In this document: positions 28,491-37,160 of the stretch, piece by piece | How the letters are laid out: each line of letters opens with the position of its first letter | Position numbering within the stretch: the first letter of the stretch is position 1 | Position numbers and translations under genes: made by a program | Assembly: GCF_943193175.1 (NCBI RefSeq) | Contig: NZ_CALPDF010000003.1 | Coordinates: 124,001-188,000, forward strand | DNA: 64,000 nt | Direction of reading: 5' to 3' | Source: Neobacillus muris | GTDB taxonomy: Bacteria; Bacillota; Bacilli; Bacillales; Cytobacillaceae | The notes under the pieces: model-generated | The model's database searches: none | What the model saw: only the letters and a program-made list of their open reading frames with translations | Told to the model about the DNA's origin: nothing

Positions 28491-29879
28491 CTAATCATCG
28501 AATGCCTTAAGCATTTCTTCAATTTCGCGTTTTTTGGCTTCTATATCGGATTCAGGGTCCCCCTGTGTGCTTTGTTTCGCTTGGACCGGCTGTGCTTCAT
28601 CAAACCAGTCGGGAAGAAACTCCGTTCGGGTCGGCTTTTTCTTGGCCGTTTTCCCGGCATTTTTTGCCGTTTTGTTCTTGTGCTCTATCCTGGCAAAATC
28701 CATGGCTTCCTGAACCGTTTTTAATTGTTTTCTTGCCCAATGGCTGGCAATCGTTTCAACATAGCCCTTGGTAAATTTCATATCGTTAATCAGCATGACA
28801 TACCAAATAAGGACGTTAATCACACCTGGCAGCAGCTTTTGATTAATCATCACTTCTTCCACAATTTTAATTTCAGAAGCTGATGGTTCACCGCCTACTG
28901 ACAGATCCCTTAACACCTTTAATGGAGATACCGTTTCAAAATAGAGGATTAACTCTTCTTCTTTTGTTTTCGGCTTCTGTCGCTGCTGTTTGTGGGCCTC
29001 TGGCTGGGTTCGTTCAATCAGGCTGGGAAGCTGATCATAGTTCTCAAATTGATACCAGTCCCGTGCCGCTTTTCGTAATTGCTCTACATCAATCTCATCA
29101 TGCTCATTGAGCGCATCCATAATAAATTTCTTCATTTGGATGGCATCGATATGGTAGAGGAACGCCAATTTGCTAATAACCTCTTTAACCTTTTGGTTAA
29201 TGGCCTTTCGCGGCACTAAAGATTCGTGCAATCCCGACAGAAGAAGGTCAAAATCAAACGTATAACCCTCAAGGGAAATTCCCCTTTGGTCATTCCGGCC
29301 AATAAACCGTTCATTTTCATCACTGTCCAGTTCTTCAGTCAAGTCCTGCAGATACTGAAGATTTTCTGGTGCGCCTGAAATGAACACATCCTGAAAAGCC
29401 TTGGTCACATCCTGATACCCCTGCTCTTTAGGAAGCTGCTGGTCAGAGAAAAACCGTTTCAGCCGAGCAAAATGCTTTTTGCCAATTTTACGATAAAGAT
29501 AAATATTTAACATGCCATCTAAAAAAAATTGCTCTGGATTTAAAGGCGGCAACAGTTCATAAATAAAGGAGCGTTCTCCATCAATGGATTTGACATACGT
29601 TTTTAACAGCCCAATCCCTTCTAGCTTTAATCTAGCATGAAAAATATCCTTCAGGTTCAGATCTAATAGATTCATCAATAAATGATGGGTAGAGGATTCA
29701 GACCAAAGACGATTTTCTTCCAGCTCTGCCCAAAGGGTCATATATAAGCTGTGACAGGCTGAACCAATTAACGGCTGATACAAAAAAGTCAGCACTTTTC
29801 GGTCATAATCATGCAGCAGCCCATTAGCTGTAACAATATAACGATCGATAGGAAGTATTTCCTGCCAATGCTGCGCCAT
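28491..29879 (-). CDS. dnaB: Replication initiation and membrane attachment protein DnaB (loader accessory)
   Basis: 462 residues. N-terminal winged-helix region (about 1-130), then two DnaB/DnaD (DDBH) domains (about 200-280 and 310-400; the YxxxIxxxW-type motif appears as KGYVETIASHW) and a basic tail rich in Lys. This is the Bacillus DnaB, not the E. coli helicase. Works with DnaD and DnaI to load helicase. Adjacent to nrdR and dnaI, the usual Firmicutes cluster. Confidence 0.94.
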   Translation of the reverse strand: MAQHWQEILPIDRYIVTANGLLHDYDRKVLTFLYQPLIGSACHSLYMTLWAELEENRLWSESSTHHLLMNLLDLNLKDIFHARLKLEGIGLLKTYVKSIDGERSFIYELLPPLNPEQFFLDGMLNIYLYRKIGKKHFARLKRFFSDQQLPKEQGYQDVTKAFQDVFISGAPENLQYLQDLTEELDSDENERFIGRNDQRGISLEGYTFDFDLLLSGLHESLVPRKAINQKVKEVISKLAFLYHIDAIQMKKFIMDALNEHDEIDVEQLRKAARDWYQFENYDQLPSLIERTQPEAHKQQRQKPKTKEEELILYFETVSPLKVLRDLSVGGEPSASEIKIVEEVMINQKLLPGVINVLIWYVMLINDMKFTKGYVETIASHWARKQLKTVQEAMDFARIEHKNKTAKNAGKTAKKKPTRTEFLPDWFDEAQPVQAKQSTQGDPESDIEAKKREIEEMLKAFDD

Positions 29880-29905
29880 GTTTTGTCAGACCTTTCCATA
29901 TAATT

Positions 29906-29935
29906 GTAAAAAGAGCCAAAGACCCCTTTAGCTCT
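29906..29935 (-). terminator. Hairpin between nrdR and dnaB
   Basis: Stem AGAGC/GCTCT extended by AAAG/CTTT (29912-29935) with T-run on the minus strand; its 3' DNA arm overlaps the nrdR stop codon. Suggests partial termination before dnaB. Confidence 0.7.
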
Positions 29936-30395
29936 AAGATTTCTCTTTCTTAATCAATTCTTTCAATTCATCAATAAACACATTGATATCCTTAAACTGA
30001 CGGTATACGGACGCAAAGCGGACGTACGCCACTTCATCGACTTTGGCCAGCCTGTCCATGACCATTTCCCCTATGGCTTCGCTTTTAATTTCCGATATCC
30101 CTTGGCCGCGCAAATCTTTTTCGACACCATGGGTAATATCTTCTAATTCCTTTAAAGCAACCGGCCGCTTCTCACAGGCTTTAATCAGTCCGCGCAGGAT
30201 TTTATCGCGGCTGAATTCCTCCCTGGTGCCTTCTTTTTTCACCACAATTAAAGGAATCTCTTCAATTTTTTCAAAGGTCGTGAAGCGATATCCGCATTCT
30301 TCACATTCACGTCTTCTTCTTGTAGCTCGTCCTTCATCTACCGGCCGGGAATCCAGTACACGCGTACCATAATGCTGACATGAAGGGCATTTCAT
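29934..30395 (-). CDS. nrdR: Transcriptional repressor NrdR
   Basis: 153 residues. N-terminal zinc ribbon (MKCPSC ... [10 protein letters not shown], Cys pairs at 3/6 and about 31/34) and ATP-cone domain (about 49-139; [20 protein letters not shown]). Senses ATP/dATP and represses ribonucleotide reductase genes at NrdR boxes. An in-frame TTG at 30401 would add two residues; the ATG at 30395 matches the family. Confidence 0.96.
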   Translation of the reverse strand: MKCPSCQHYGTRVLDSRPVDEGRATRRRRECEECGYRFTTFEKIEEIPLIVVKKEGTREEFSRDKILRGLIKACEKRPVALKELEDITHGVEKDLRGQGISEIKSEAIGEMVMDRLAKVDEVAYVRFASVYRQFKDINVFIDELKELIKKEKS

Positions 30396-30493
30396 TGGCA
30401 ACTCAACTCCAAATCTAAACGAATCCGATCCATTTTCTCATTATCCTACTATTATCTTATATAAAAGAGATTCGATACACAAGTAGATGCTGA

Positions 30494-30880
30494 TTAGTTT
30501 TTTTTAGGTTTTATTTCAGTATGTAACTTATTGATCCGGTCATAGTAAGCATTTATCCGCTTTTTTAACGCTGGAAATGTTCCGGTGAGTGAAATTCTTT
30601 CCGTGGAAATATGAAAATCAACCGCTGTCTCCAATGGCTTGGATTGAATAATTGTCGCTATAAGAAAGCAAGAAAATGGTTTTTTTATTTCTACAGCAAT
30701 TTCGCCATGTTCTTTTGATACGGTTTTGATCTGGCAATCCGCATCTTCTTTAAATATTTTTTCTACTGTGTCCAACATTTGGCTGGCTTTTGTTTTATAA
30801 TAATGCGTCTTCAAGGAATCATCGGATTGCCGGTCTGAGGTTTCAATCGACCTCTTATACCGAGTGAACAAATTGGCCAT
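30494..30880 (-). CDS. Conserved-looking cytosolic protein of unknown function
   Basis: 128 residues (MANLFTRYKRSIETSD...), charged, no membrane segment or motif I recognise. GGAGGAG stands 6 bases before the ATG at 30880, so it is a real coding gene; the frame to 30895 would begin within that site. It lies between gapB and nrdR, a place held by speD in B. subtilis, but it has no AdoMet decarboxylase features. Confidence 0.75.
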   Translation of the reverse strand: MANLFTRYKRSIETSDRQSDDSLKTHYYKTKASQMLDTVEKIFKEDADCQIKTVSKEHGEIAVEIKKPFSCFLIATIIQSKPLETAVDFHISTERISLTGTFPALKKRINAYYDRINKLHTEIKPKKN

Positions 30881-30939
30881 GGGTATCTCCTCCAAAACTA
30901 TTCGTTACATAATAGTATATAATATAATCCCTAAAATAT

Positions 30940-30968
30940 AAAAAGAGGTGTAGTTACTATACACCCCT
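30940..30968 (-). terminator. Terminator of gapB
   Basis: AAGAGGTGTA/TACACCCCTT stem (30942-30967) with TTTTTATATT on the minus strand. The DNA between it and gapB (30969-31057) is AT-rich and non-coding. Confidence 0.8.
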
Positions 30969-31057
30969 TAAATATCAATATTATATCATATTATCTATTA
31001 ATTTAAGAACTTTTGCTGAATTTTTGTTTGAAACCAGCTGCCTTTTTGCCATTTCCT

Positions 31058-32089
31058 TTAACCAGCCTTTACCTCAGCTCTTTTCGCCAATGCTTCGGCA
31101 ACATGCAAGCTAAGATCCACCACGCGGGAAGAATAGCCCCATTCATTGTCATACCATGCCAGGACTTTTACCTTTCTGCTTCCCATTACCATAGTAGAAA
31201 GGCCATCTATTACGGCTGAATAATCGTTCGTATTAAAATCGACAGAAACAAGCGGTTCCATTGTAAGGTCTAAAATTCCTTTTAAAGGCCCGTTCTTCGC
31301 CTCGATAAACGCATGATTTACTTCGTCAACGGTTACATCATGCTTCAGATCGACTACTAAATCAACCAAAGACACATTTGGAGTCGGCACCCGTAAGGAA
31401 ATGCCATGCAGTCTTCCCTTCAACTGCGGAAGAACAAGCGAGATGGCTTTTGCCGCACCAGTAGTGGTTGGGATAATCGATTGTGCGCAGGCACGTGCCC
31501 TTCGTAAATCCTTATGGGGGTTATCAATATTTTTTTGATCATTGGTATAGGAATGAATGGTCGTCATTAGTCCGCTTTCTATTCCAAATTTGTCATCCAA
31601 CACCTTGGCAACTGGAGCCAAACAGTTGGTGGTGCATGATGCATTGGAAATAATGCTGTGCTGGTCAATATTTAAGGCATCTTCATTCACACCCATTACG
31701 ATCGTAACATCCTCATTTTTCCCCGGTGCTGTGAGGATGACCTTTTTCGCTCCAGCTTCGAGATGCAGCATCGCTTTTTCTCTTGCATTAAATTTGCCTG
31801 TCGCCTCGATCACGATATCAACCCCCAGCTCCCGCCATGGCAAAAGCTTTGGATCCCGTTCATTTAGTAATTTTACCCGTTTCCCATTTACCAATAGTTC
31901 ATGATCTAATGGAATCACTTCTCCTTGGAATTTCCCATGGATCGTATCATATTTTATCAAATGGGCTAATGTTTCCGATGGATAGCTTGCATTGACGGCT
32001 ATAACATCAAGGTTGTTTTCAAGGATTGCCTGCCGAAAAACCATCCGCCCAATTCGTCCAAAACCATTTATCGCAATTCGCGCCTTCAT
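31058..32089 (-). CDS. gapB: Gluconeogenic glyceraldehyde-3-phosphate dehydrogenase
   Basis: 343 residues. NAD(P)-binding NGFGRIGR near the N terminus and the catalytic SNASCTTNC (about 150). Position 32-33 region reads VNASYPSE instead of the VNDLTD of glycolytic GapA: loss of the Asp that fixes NAD agrees with NADP preference of GapB. In B. subtilis it is repressed by CcpN under glycolytic conditions. Upstream carries an 8-bp inverted repeat (32113-32151) that may be a regulator site. Confidence 0.94.
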   Translation of the reverse strand: MKARIAINGFGRIGRMVFRQAILENNLDVIAVNASYPSETLAHLIKYDTIHGKFQGEVIPLDHELLVNGKRVKLLNERDPKLLPWRELGVDIVIEATGKFNAREKAMLHLEAGAKKVILTAPGKNEDVTIVMGVNEDALNIDQHSIISNASCTTNCLAPVAKVLDDKFGIESGLMTTIHSYTNDQKNIDNPHKDLRRARACAQSIIPTTTGAAKAISLVLPQLKGRLHGISLRVPTPNVSLVDLVVDLKHDVTVDEVNHAFIEAKNGPLKGILDLTMEPLVSVDFNTNDYSAVIDGLSTMVMGSRKVKVLAWYDNEWGYSSRVVDLSLHVAEALAKRAEVKAG

Positions 32090-32112
32090 TTTACAGCCCC
32101 TTCCAGATTAGT

Positions 32113-32151
32113 GTTATACTTATTAACACCTTTTATTGGTATTAGTATAAC
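32113..32151. promoter_or_regulatory. Inverted repeat in the gapB promoter region
   Basis: GTTATACT (32113-32120) and AGTATAAC (32144-32151), perfect 8-bp arms 23 bases apart; the inner flanks TATTAACACC and GGTATTAGTA are also largely complementary. The arms carry -10-like TATACT/TATAAC hexamers. Candidate operator for a CcpN-like regulator; unproven. Confidence 0.55.
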
Positions 32152-32224
32152 ATATTTAAGGGTAATTGCGATAAATAAAAAGACACATTTTTAAAAAGTT
32201 TTATTTTTCAGAATTTAAACCAAA

Positions 32225-32254
32225 AATAAATAAGAGGGCTTTCCCCTCTTATTG
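32225..32254 (-). terminator. Terminator of the phoP-phoR-polA-mutM-ytaF-coaE stretch
   Basis: AATAAGAGGG/CCCTCTTATT stem around CTTTC-type loop (32227-32253) with T-rich minus-strand tail, adjacent to the coaE stop. Confidence 0.85.
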
Positions 32255-32255
32255 C

Positions 32256-32861
32256 TTAGTCTTCGATAATTCCCCAGCCCCGCAAAATAGCCAGAAGCTG
32301 CTGCTTGGTGGATTCAATCGTGCCTGTATTGTCAATTACCGCATCAGCCAGTTTTACTTTTTCAGAAAGCGGCATTTGCGATTGGATTCTGGCTTTGGCC
32401 TCATCCTTGGATAATGGATTTCGATTCATTAATCGTTTAAGCTGGGTCTCTGCATCAACATAAACTAGTATAGTTTTTTCAACCATATGGGTTAATTTGC
32501 CTTCAAAAAGCAGCGGGATATCCAAAACCACAGCTTTTTCCCCGTTCAGCACCGCTTCTTGCATTTGTTGTGCCATCCGCTTCCTAACCTCTGGATGCGT
32601 AATTTCATTTAGGCGCTGCCTCAAAGCAGAATCATAAAATATGATGGAACCTAATTTAGGCCGATCAATTTCGCCATTTTCCAATAAAATATCCTCTCCA
32701 AATTCAGAAACAATCAGCTTGTAGGCTGGTTCTCCTTGTTGGACGGCCAGGCGCGCTTCAACATCTGCATCAATCACTGTGATTCCCAATTCTTTAAACA
32801 TATTGGATACTGTACTTTTCCCGCTGGCAATACCGCCTGTCAATCCAATCATAAGCGTCAT
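32256..32861 (-). CDS. coaE: Dephospho-CoA kinase
   Basis: 201 residues. P-loop [12 protein letters not shown] at residue 6, DADVEARL motif, LDIPLLFEG and a later [10 protein letters not shown]. Last step of coenzyme A synthesis. GGAAGGAAATACTA precedes the start; ytaF lies 22 bases upstream. Confidence 0.96.
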   Translation of the reverse strand: MTLMIGLTGGIASGKSTVSNMFKELGITVIDADVEARLAVQQGEPAYKLIVSEFGEDILLENGEIDRPKLGSIIFYDSALRQRLNEITHPEVRKRMAQQMQEAVLNGEKAVVLDIPLLFEGKLTHMVEKTILVYVDAETQLKRLMNRNPLSKDEAKARIQSQMPLSEKVKLADAVIDNTGTIESTKQQLLAILRGWGIIED

Positions 32862-32883
32862 TAGTATTTCCTTCCTCTATCCA

Positions 32884-33519
32884 TTATAGTTTCCAGATAC
32901 CAATCATTATCAATAAAATCCCTGGCAAAAACGAAAAACGTTGAACCCAGTTGAACCGATGAAAATAACTGCCGCTTTTAATTCCAAACAAAACAAACAA
33001 TGAACTCATAACCGCTGATGCTAAAGCTAAATATATTGGCGAGAACCCCAGCATGGCTGCGCCAATCCCTGCCCCAAATGCATCCAGCGAAAGGGCAAAG
33101 CCTAACATGAAAGCCTCGATGCCGGTAATGGTTCCGGAGTGATCAAAATCGGCTGACATGGGTTTTTTTAATATATTGATAGCAAGACCTAGTGAGCGGA
33201 TTTCAAAATTGACAAGGGTTGTTTCCTGGTCGACGGGTTCCTTTTCCTTTTCAGGACGGAAAAATTGGTAGAGAACCACGGCTCCGATACAAATTAACAG
33301 GAATCCTCCCAATTTAGTTGTCAGCTCTGGTGACATCACTTTTGTCAGGCCATGGCCGATAGACACCGCCAGCATCAGTGAAATCGCAGAACAGGCCGCA
33401 ATAATAAGAACGGATTTAAGCGGCATCACCATTTTTCTTAAACCATAAGTAAATCCAACACTAAAGCTATCAATACTAAGAGCAAATGCAAGTAACAGTA
33501 GTGAGAATATCTGACCCAT
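32884..33519 (-). CDS. ytaF: Sporulation membrane protein YtaF (MntP-like fold)
   Basis: 211 residues, six hydrophobic segments in two related halves, each with an Asp-containing motif (LSIDSFSVGFTYGL in the first, LSLDAFGAGIGAAMLGF in the second), as in the MntP manganese exporter family. The ORF is open to 33588, but AGGAAGGAG precedes the ATG at 33519. YtaF is a SigE-regulated membrane protein in B. subtilis; substrate unknown. An EF-hand-like DFDHSGTITGIEAF segment lies in the central loop. Confidence 0.88.
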   Translation of the reverse strand: MGQIFSLLLLAFALSIDSFSVGFTYGLRKMVMPLKSVLIIAACSAISLMLAVSIGHGLTKVMSPELTTKLGGFLLICIGAVVLYQFFRPEKEKEPVDQETTLVNFEIRSLGLAINILKKPMSADFDHSGTITGIEAFMLGFALSLDAFGAGIGAAMLGFSPIYLALASAVMSSLFVLFGIKSGSYFHRFNWVQRFSFLPGILLIMIGIWKL

Positions 33520-33627
33520 AGTCAATAGGCTCCTTCCTAGAAAATCACTACGATAGTATATGGCAGGAGCCCATCCTTTGTTATTCATTTGTTCTTGTGC
33601 TCTTTACGAGTCAAACAGGAAACGCTG

Positions 33628-34461
33628 TCAGCTGTTTAACCTTTGGCAATTGGGGCAATAATGGGTGCCGCGTCCGCCCACTTTCATTTTTTCCAAGGGT
33701 GTGCCGCATCTTTTGCAAGCATCCCCTTCCCGTCCGTAAGCATACAACTCAAGCTGAAACATGCCAATTTCGCCTTGGGAGTTTACGTAAGAGCGAATCG
33801 TGCTGCCGCCTTTTTTGACTGCCTCTCCCAAAGTATCGGCTATTTCTTTATGGAGAGTGGCTATTTCTTTATCGGTTAAGGAACTGGCCAGCCGTTCCGG
33901 ATGGATTCCTGCTCGAAACAGGGCTTCATCAACGTAAATATTTCCAAGGCCAACGAGGATCGTTTGATCCAGCAAGGCCGGCTTAATCTTACGGTTGGTT
34001 TTGGACAATTTGCTTTTTAAATACTGTTTGGTGAATTCCTTGGAAAAAGGTTCAGGTCCAAGTTCCATTAACGGCGGCTTTTTAAATTCTTCCCCTTTAG
34101 TATATAAATGCATAGTACCAAACTTCCGTACATCGCGATAGCGCAGCTCGGTTCCATCCGTAAAGTGAAAAATCACATGTGTATGCTTATCAAATGGTTC
34201 CTCTTGCTGATACAGCCCGTACCTGCCCTCCATGCGCAAATGAGAAACCAGCGCATATTGGCCGGTGTAAATGATTAAAAATTTCCCTCGTCTGCCGACA
34301 TCCACTATGGTTTCACCTTTTAGGGCATCAATAAATTGCTCTACTTCTAAAGGAGTTTTAATGATTTTTGGCCAATAAACAGTTATATTTTCAATTTGTT
34401 TCGATTGGACAAGCTTGACTAAGGTTTTCCGCACTGTTTCTACTTCAGGAAGCTCCGGCAT
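33628..34461 (-). CDS. mutM: Formamidopyrimidine-DNA glycosylase
   Basis: 277 residues starting MPELPEVETVRK, so that Pro2 becomes the catalytic N terminus and Glu3 follows. H2TH region with LGNIYVDEALF, and a C-terminal zinc finger (C-x2-C ... C-x2-C, with KVGGRGTHYC). Removes 8-oxoguanine and Fapy lesions. GGAGGGATCTC fixes the ATG at 34461; the frame to 34476 is ignored. Downstream of polA, 43 bases apart. Confidence 0.96.
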   Translation of the reverse strand: MPELPEVETVRKTLVKLVQSKQIENITVYWPKIIKTPLEVEQFIDALKGETIVDVGRRGKFLIIYTGQYALVSHLRMEGRYGLYQQEEPFDKHTHVIFHFTDGTELRYRDVRKFGTMHLYTKGEEFKKPPLMELGPEPFSKEFTKQYLKSKLSKTNRKIKPALLDQTILVGLGNIYVDEALFRAGIHPERLASSLTDKEIATLHKEIADTLGEAVKKGGSTIRSYVNSQGEIGMFQLELYAYGREGDACKRCGTPLEKMKVGGRGTHYCPNCQRLNS

Positions 34462-34504
34462 GAGATCCCTCCTCACATGCTAAAATCTATGATGATTTGT
34501 TGTC

Positions 34505-37138
34505 CTATTTGGCATCAAACCATGTCGGACCGTATGCATAATCCACTTTTAACGGCACTTTTAATTCAAGGGCATTTTCCATTACCAGCGGGACTAGACT
34601 TTTTAGAATTTCGACTTCTTCCTCGGGCGCTTCAAAGATGAGTTCATCGTGAACTTGCAATAACAATTTTGATTTCAACCCTTTGTCCTTTAATGCTTCA
34701 TCCATATCGATCATTGCTTTTTTTATGATATCGGCAGCACTGCCTTGAATCGGAGTATTCATGGCGGTCCGTTCCGCAAAGCTCCTCAGATTGAAGTTGC
34801 GTGCTGTTATATCAGGCAAATATCTCCGGCGATTCATCAAGGTGGTTACATACCCTTTTTGTTTCGCTAAATGGATTATGTCATCCATATAGGCCTTAAC
34901 ACCAGGATAGCTGTCAAGGTAACGCTCAATAAATTGGCCGGCCTCTTTTCTTGAAATGCCAAGTGATTGTGAAAGGCCGTAATCACTGATTCCATAAACA
35001 ATCCCGAAATTGACCGCCTTGGCATGACGTCTCATGTTGGAGGTCACTTCCTCCTTGCCAACATGGAAAACTTCCATAGCTGTTTTCGTATGGATATCCA
35101 TGTCCTCTTTAAAGGCTTGGATCAGTTTTTCATCTCCAGAAATATGGGCTAAAACGCGCAGTTCAATCTGGGAATAATCTGCAGCGAAAATGACCCAGCC
35201 CCGCTCAGATGGAATAAAAGCCTGGCGTATCTTGCGGCCTTCCTCTAATCGAATGGGAATGTTTTGCAAATTAGGATCAATCGAGCTTAATCTTCCTGTT
35301 GCTGTCAGGGTTTGCTGGAATCTGGTATGGACCTTGTCCGTTTTTGGATCAATCACTTTCAGCAAGCCTTCGATATAAGTAGATTGCAGTTTTCCTAACT
35401 GGCGATAAAGTAGAATATGTTCAATGATTTCATGATAAGGAGCAAGTTTCTCTAAAACATCTGCCGACGTCGAATAGCCCGTCTTCGTTTTTTTGATCAC
35501 TGGGAGCTGCATTTTTTCAAAGAGAATGATCCCTAGCTGTTTCGGTGAATTGATATTAAACTTTTCACCTGCCAATTCACAGATTCTATTTTCAATCTCT
35601 ACCAGCCGCTCACCCAGCTCTCTTCCCATTGCCTGCAGCCGATCCCGTTCCACTTTAATGCCGGTCGATTCCATGTCAGCCAAAATTAGTGATAACGGCA
35701 TTTCCAGCTCCTTAAATAATTCGTATTGCTCATTTATTTTTAATTCATCTTCGAGCGTGTCTGTCAACTCAGCCATTATCAGGCTTTTCCTCACAAGATG
35801 GCCGGCAAGCTCTGAAGTCTCAGGAACTCTCCGTTTTGCCCCTTTTCCATAAAACGACTCATCCGACTGAATATTCGTTAAACCATATTTTTGGGCGATT
35901 GATGCCAAATCTTCAAGAGTCTCAGACGGATTTAGCAGATACGAGGCGATTAAAATATCAAATTTGACTCCAGTTAAGTGAATGCCAAATCTCCTTAACG
36001 ATACCTCTGACCGTTTGGCATCATACACAATCTTGGTCTTCTGCTGATCCTCAGCCCATGTTTTAAATGCCTCTGAAGCTAATGCCTGCTCTACAGGCAA
36101 AAAGTAATGGCCGGTTTCGTTGACAAGGGCAAAACCAATCATGTCAGCTTGATGATAATTATCATCAAGCATTTCCACATAAAAATAATTTTCATCAGAA
36201 AAGATCTCATTGGTTATTTCTTTTGGAATCTCAAACTCAATCTCCTCTAATGTCAATTCCTCTGTTTCTGACACTGACTCTCCTATTCTGTCCAATAATG
36301 ACGTGAAACCCAATTCCTTGAAAAAGTTAATCAGTTTAGCCCTGGAAAAGCCTTCATAGGCTATTGTCCCAAAGTCTATCTCAACGGGTGCCTGCCTTTC
36401 AATCGTTGCCAGCTGCTTGCTCATGATGGCTTGATCCTTGAATTCCTCAAGCTTTTGCTTTAGCTTTCCATTGACTTGCTCCAGCGATTCCAGCAAGCCT
36501 TCCACTGTTGAAAATTCCTTCAACAGCTTGATAGCCGTTTTTTCTCCTACTCCAGGAACACCGGGGATATTATCGGACTGATCCCCCATAAGTCCCTTCA
36601 TATCAATAATTTGCTCCGGAGTTAACCCATACTTCTCCATGACATGCTCTGGTGTGTACTCTTCAATGTCGGTAATTCCTTTTCTTGTGATTCCAACCGT
36701 TGTATGCGGTGACGTAAGCTGGGTTAAATCCTTATCTCCGGAAATCACCTTGACTTCAAAGCCTTCTTTCTCAGCTCTTAGAGAAAGTGTGCCAATAATA
36801 TCATCGGCTTCATAATTCTCCAGCTCATATCTGGAAATCCTGTAGGCATCCAAAAGCTCGCGGATAAATGGAAATTGTTCAGATAATTCCGGGGGCGTTT
36901 TTTGCCTGCCGCCTTTATATTCGGAAAAGGTTTTATGCCGGAAGGTTGTTTTACCGGCATCAAATGCCACAAGCATATGGGTCGGCTTTTCATCCTCAAG
37001 AATTTTCATCAGCATCATCGTAAAACCGTACACTGCGTTTGTATGTATGCCTTTATCGTTATTAAGCAGGGGAAGGGCAAAAAATGCACGGTACGCAATA
37101 CTGTTACCGTCAATTAACACTAGCTTTTTTGTTTCCAC
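34505..37138 (-). CDS. polA: DNA polymerase I
   Basis: 877 residues. 5' nuclease domain (about 1-300, with LVAFDAGKTTFRH and the GLMGDQSDNIPGVPGVGEKT segment), a degenerate 3'-5' exonuclease domain (about 310-470) lacking the usual DEDD residues as in other Bacillus PolA, and the polymerase domain with motif A DYSQIELRVLAH, motif B RRHAKAVNFGIVYG and motif C QVHDELIFE. Okazaki fragment processing and repair synthesis. GTG at 37138 is better spaced from AAGGTGA than the TTG at 37141. Confidence 0.96.
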   Translation of the reverse strand: METKKLVLIDGNSIAYRAFFALPLLNNDKGIHTNAVYGFTMMLMKILEDEKPTHMLVAFDAGKTTFRHKTFSEYKGGRQKTPPELSEQFPFIRELLDAYRISRYELENYEADDIIGTLSLRAEKEGFEVKVISGDKDLTQLTSPHTTVGITRKGITDIEEYTPEHVMEKYGLTPEQIIDMKGLMGDQSDNIPGVPGVGEKTAIKLLKEFSTVEGLLESLEQVNGKLKQKLEEFKDQAIMSKQLATIERQAPVEIDFGTIAYEGFSRAKLINFFKELGFTSLLDRIGESVSETEELTLEEIEFEIPKEITNEIFSDENYFYVEMLDDNYHQADMIGFALVNETGHYFLPVEQALASEAFKTWAEDQQKTKIVYDAKRSEVSLRRFGIHLTGVKFDILIASYLLNPSETLEDLASIAQKYGLTNIQSDESFYGKGAKRRVPETSELAGHLVRKSLIMAELTDTLEDELKINEQYELFKELEMPLSLILADMESTGIKVERDRLQAMGRELGERLVEIENRICELAGEKFNINSPKQLGIILFEKMQLPVIKKTKTGYSTSADVLEKLAPYHEIIEHILLYRQLGKLQSTYIEGLLKVIDPKTDKVHTRFQQTLTATGRLSSIDPNLQNIPIRLEEGRKIRQAFIPSERGWVIFAADYSQIELRVLAHISGDEKLIQAFKEDMDIHTKTAMEVFHVGKEEVTSNMRRHAKAVNFGIVYGISDYGLSQSLGISRKEAGQFIERYLDSYPGVKAYMDDIIHLAKQKGYVTTLMNRRRYLPDITARNFNLRSFAERTAMNTPIQGSAADIIKKAMIDMDEALKDKGLKSKLLLQVHDELIFEAPEEEVEILKSLVPLVMENALELKVPLKVDYAYGPTWFDAK

Positions 37139-37160
37139 CAAATCTCACCTTCCATCTTTT

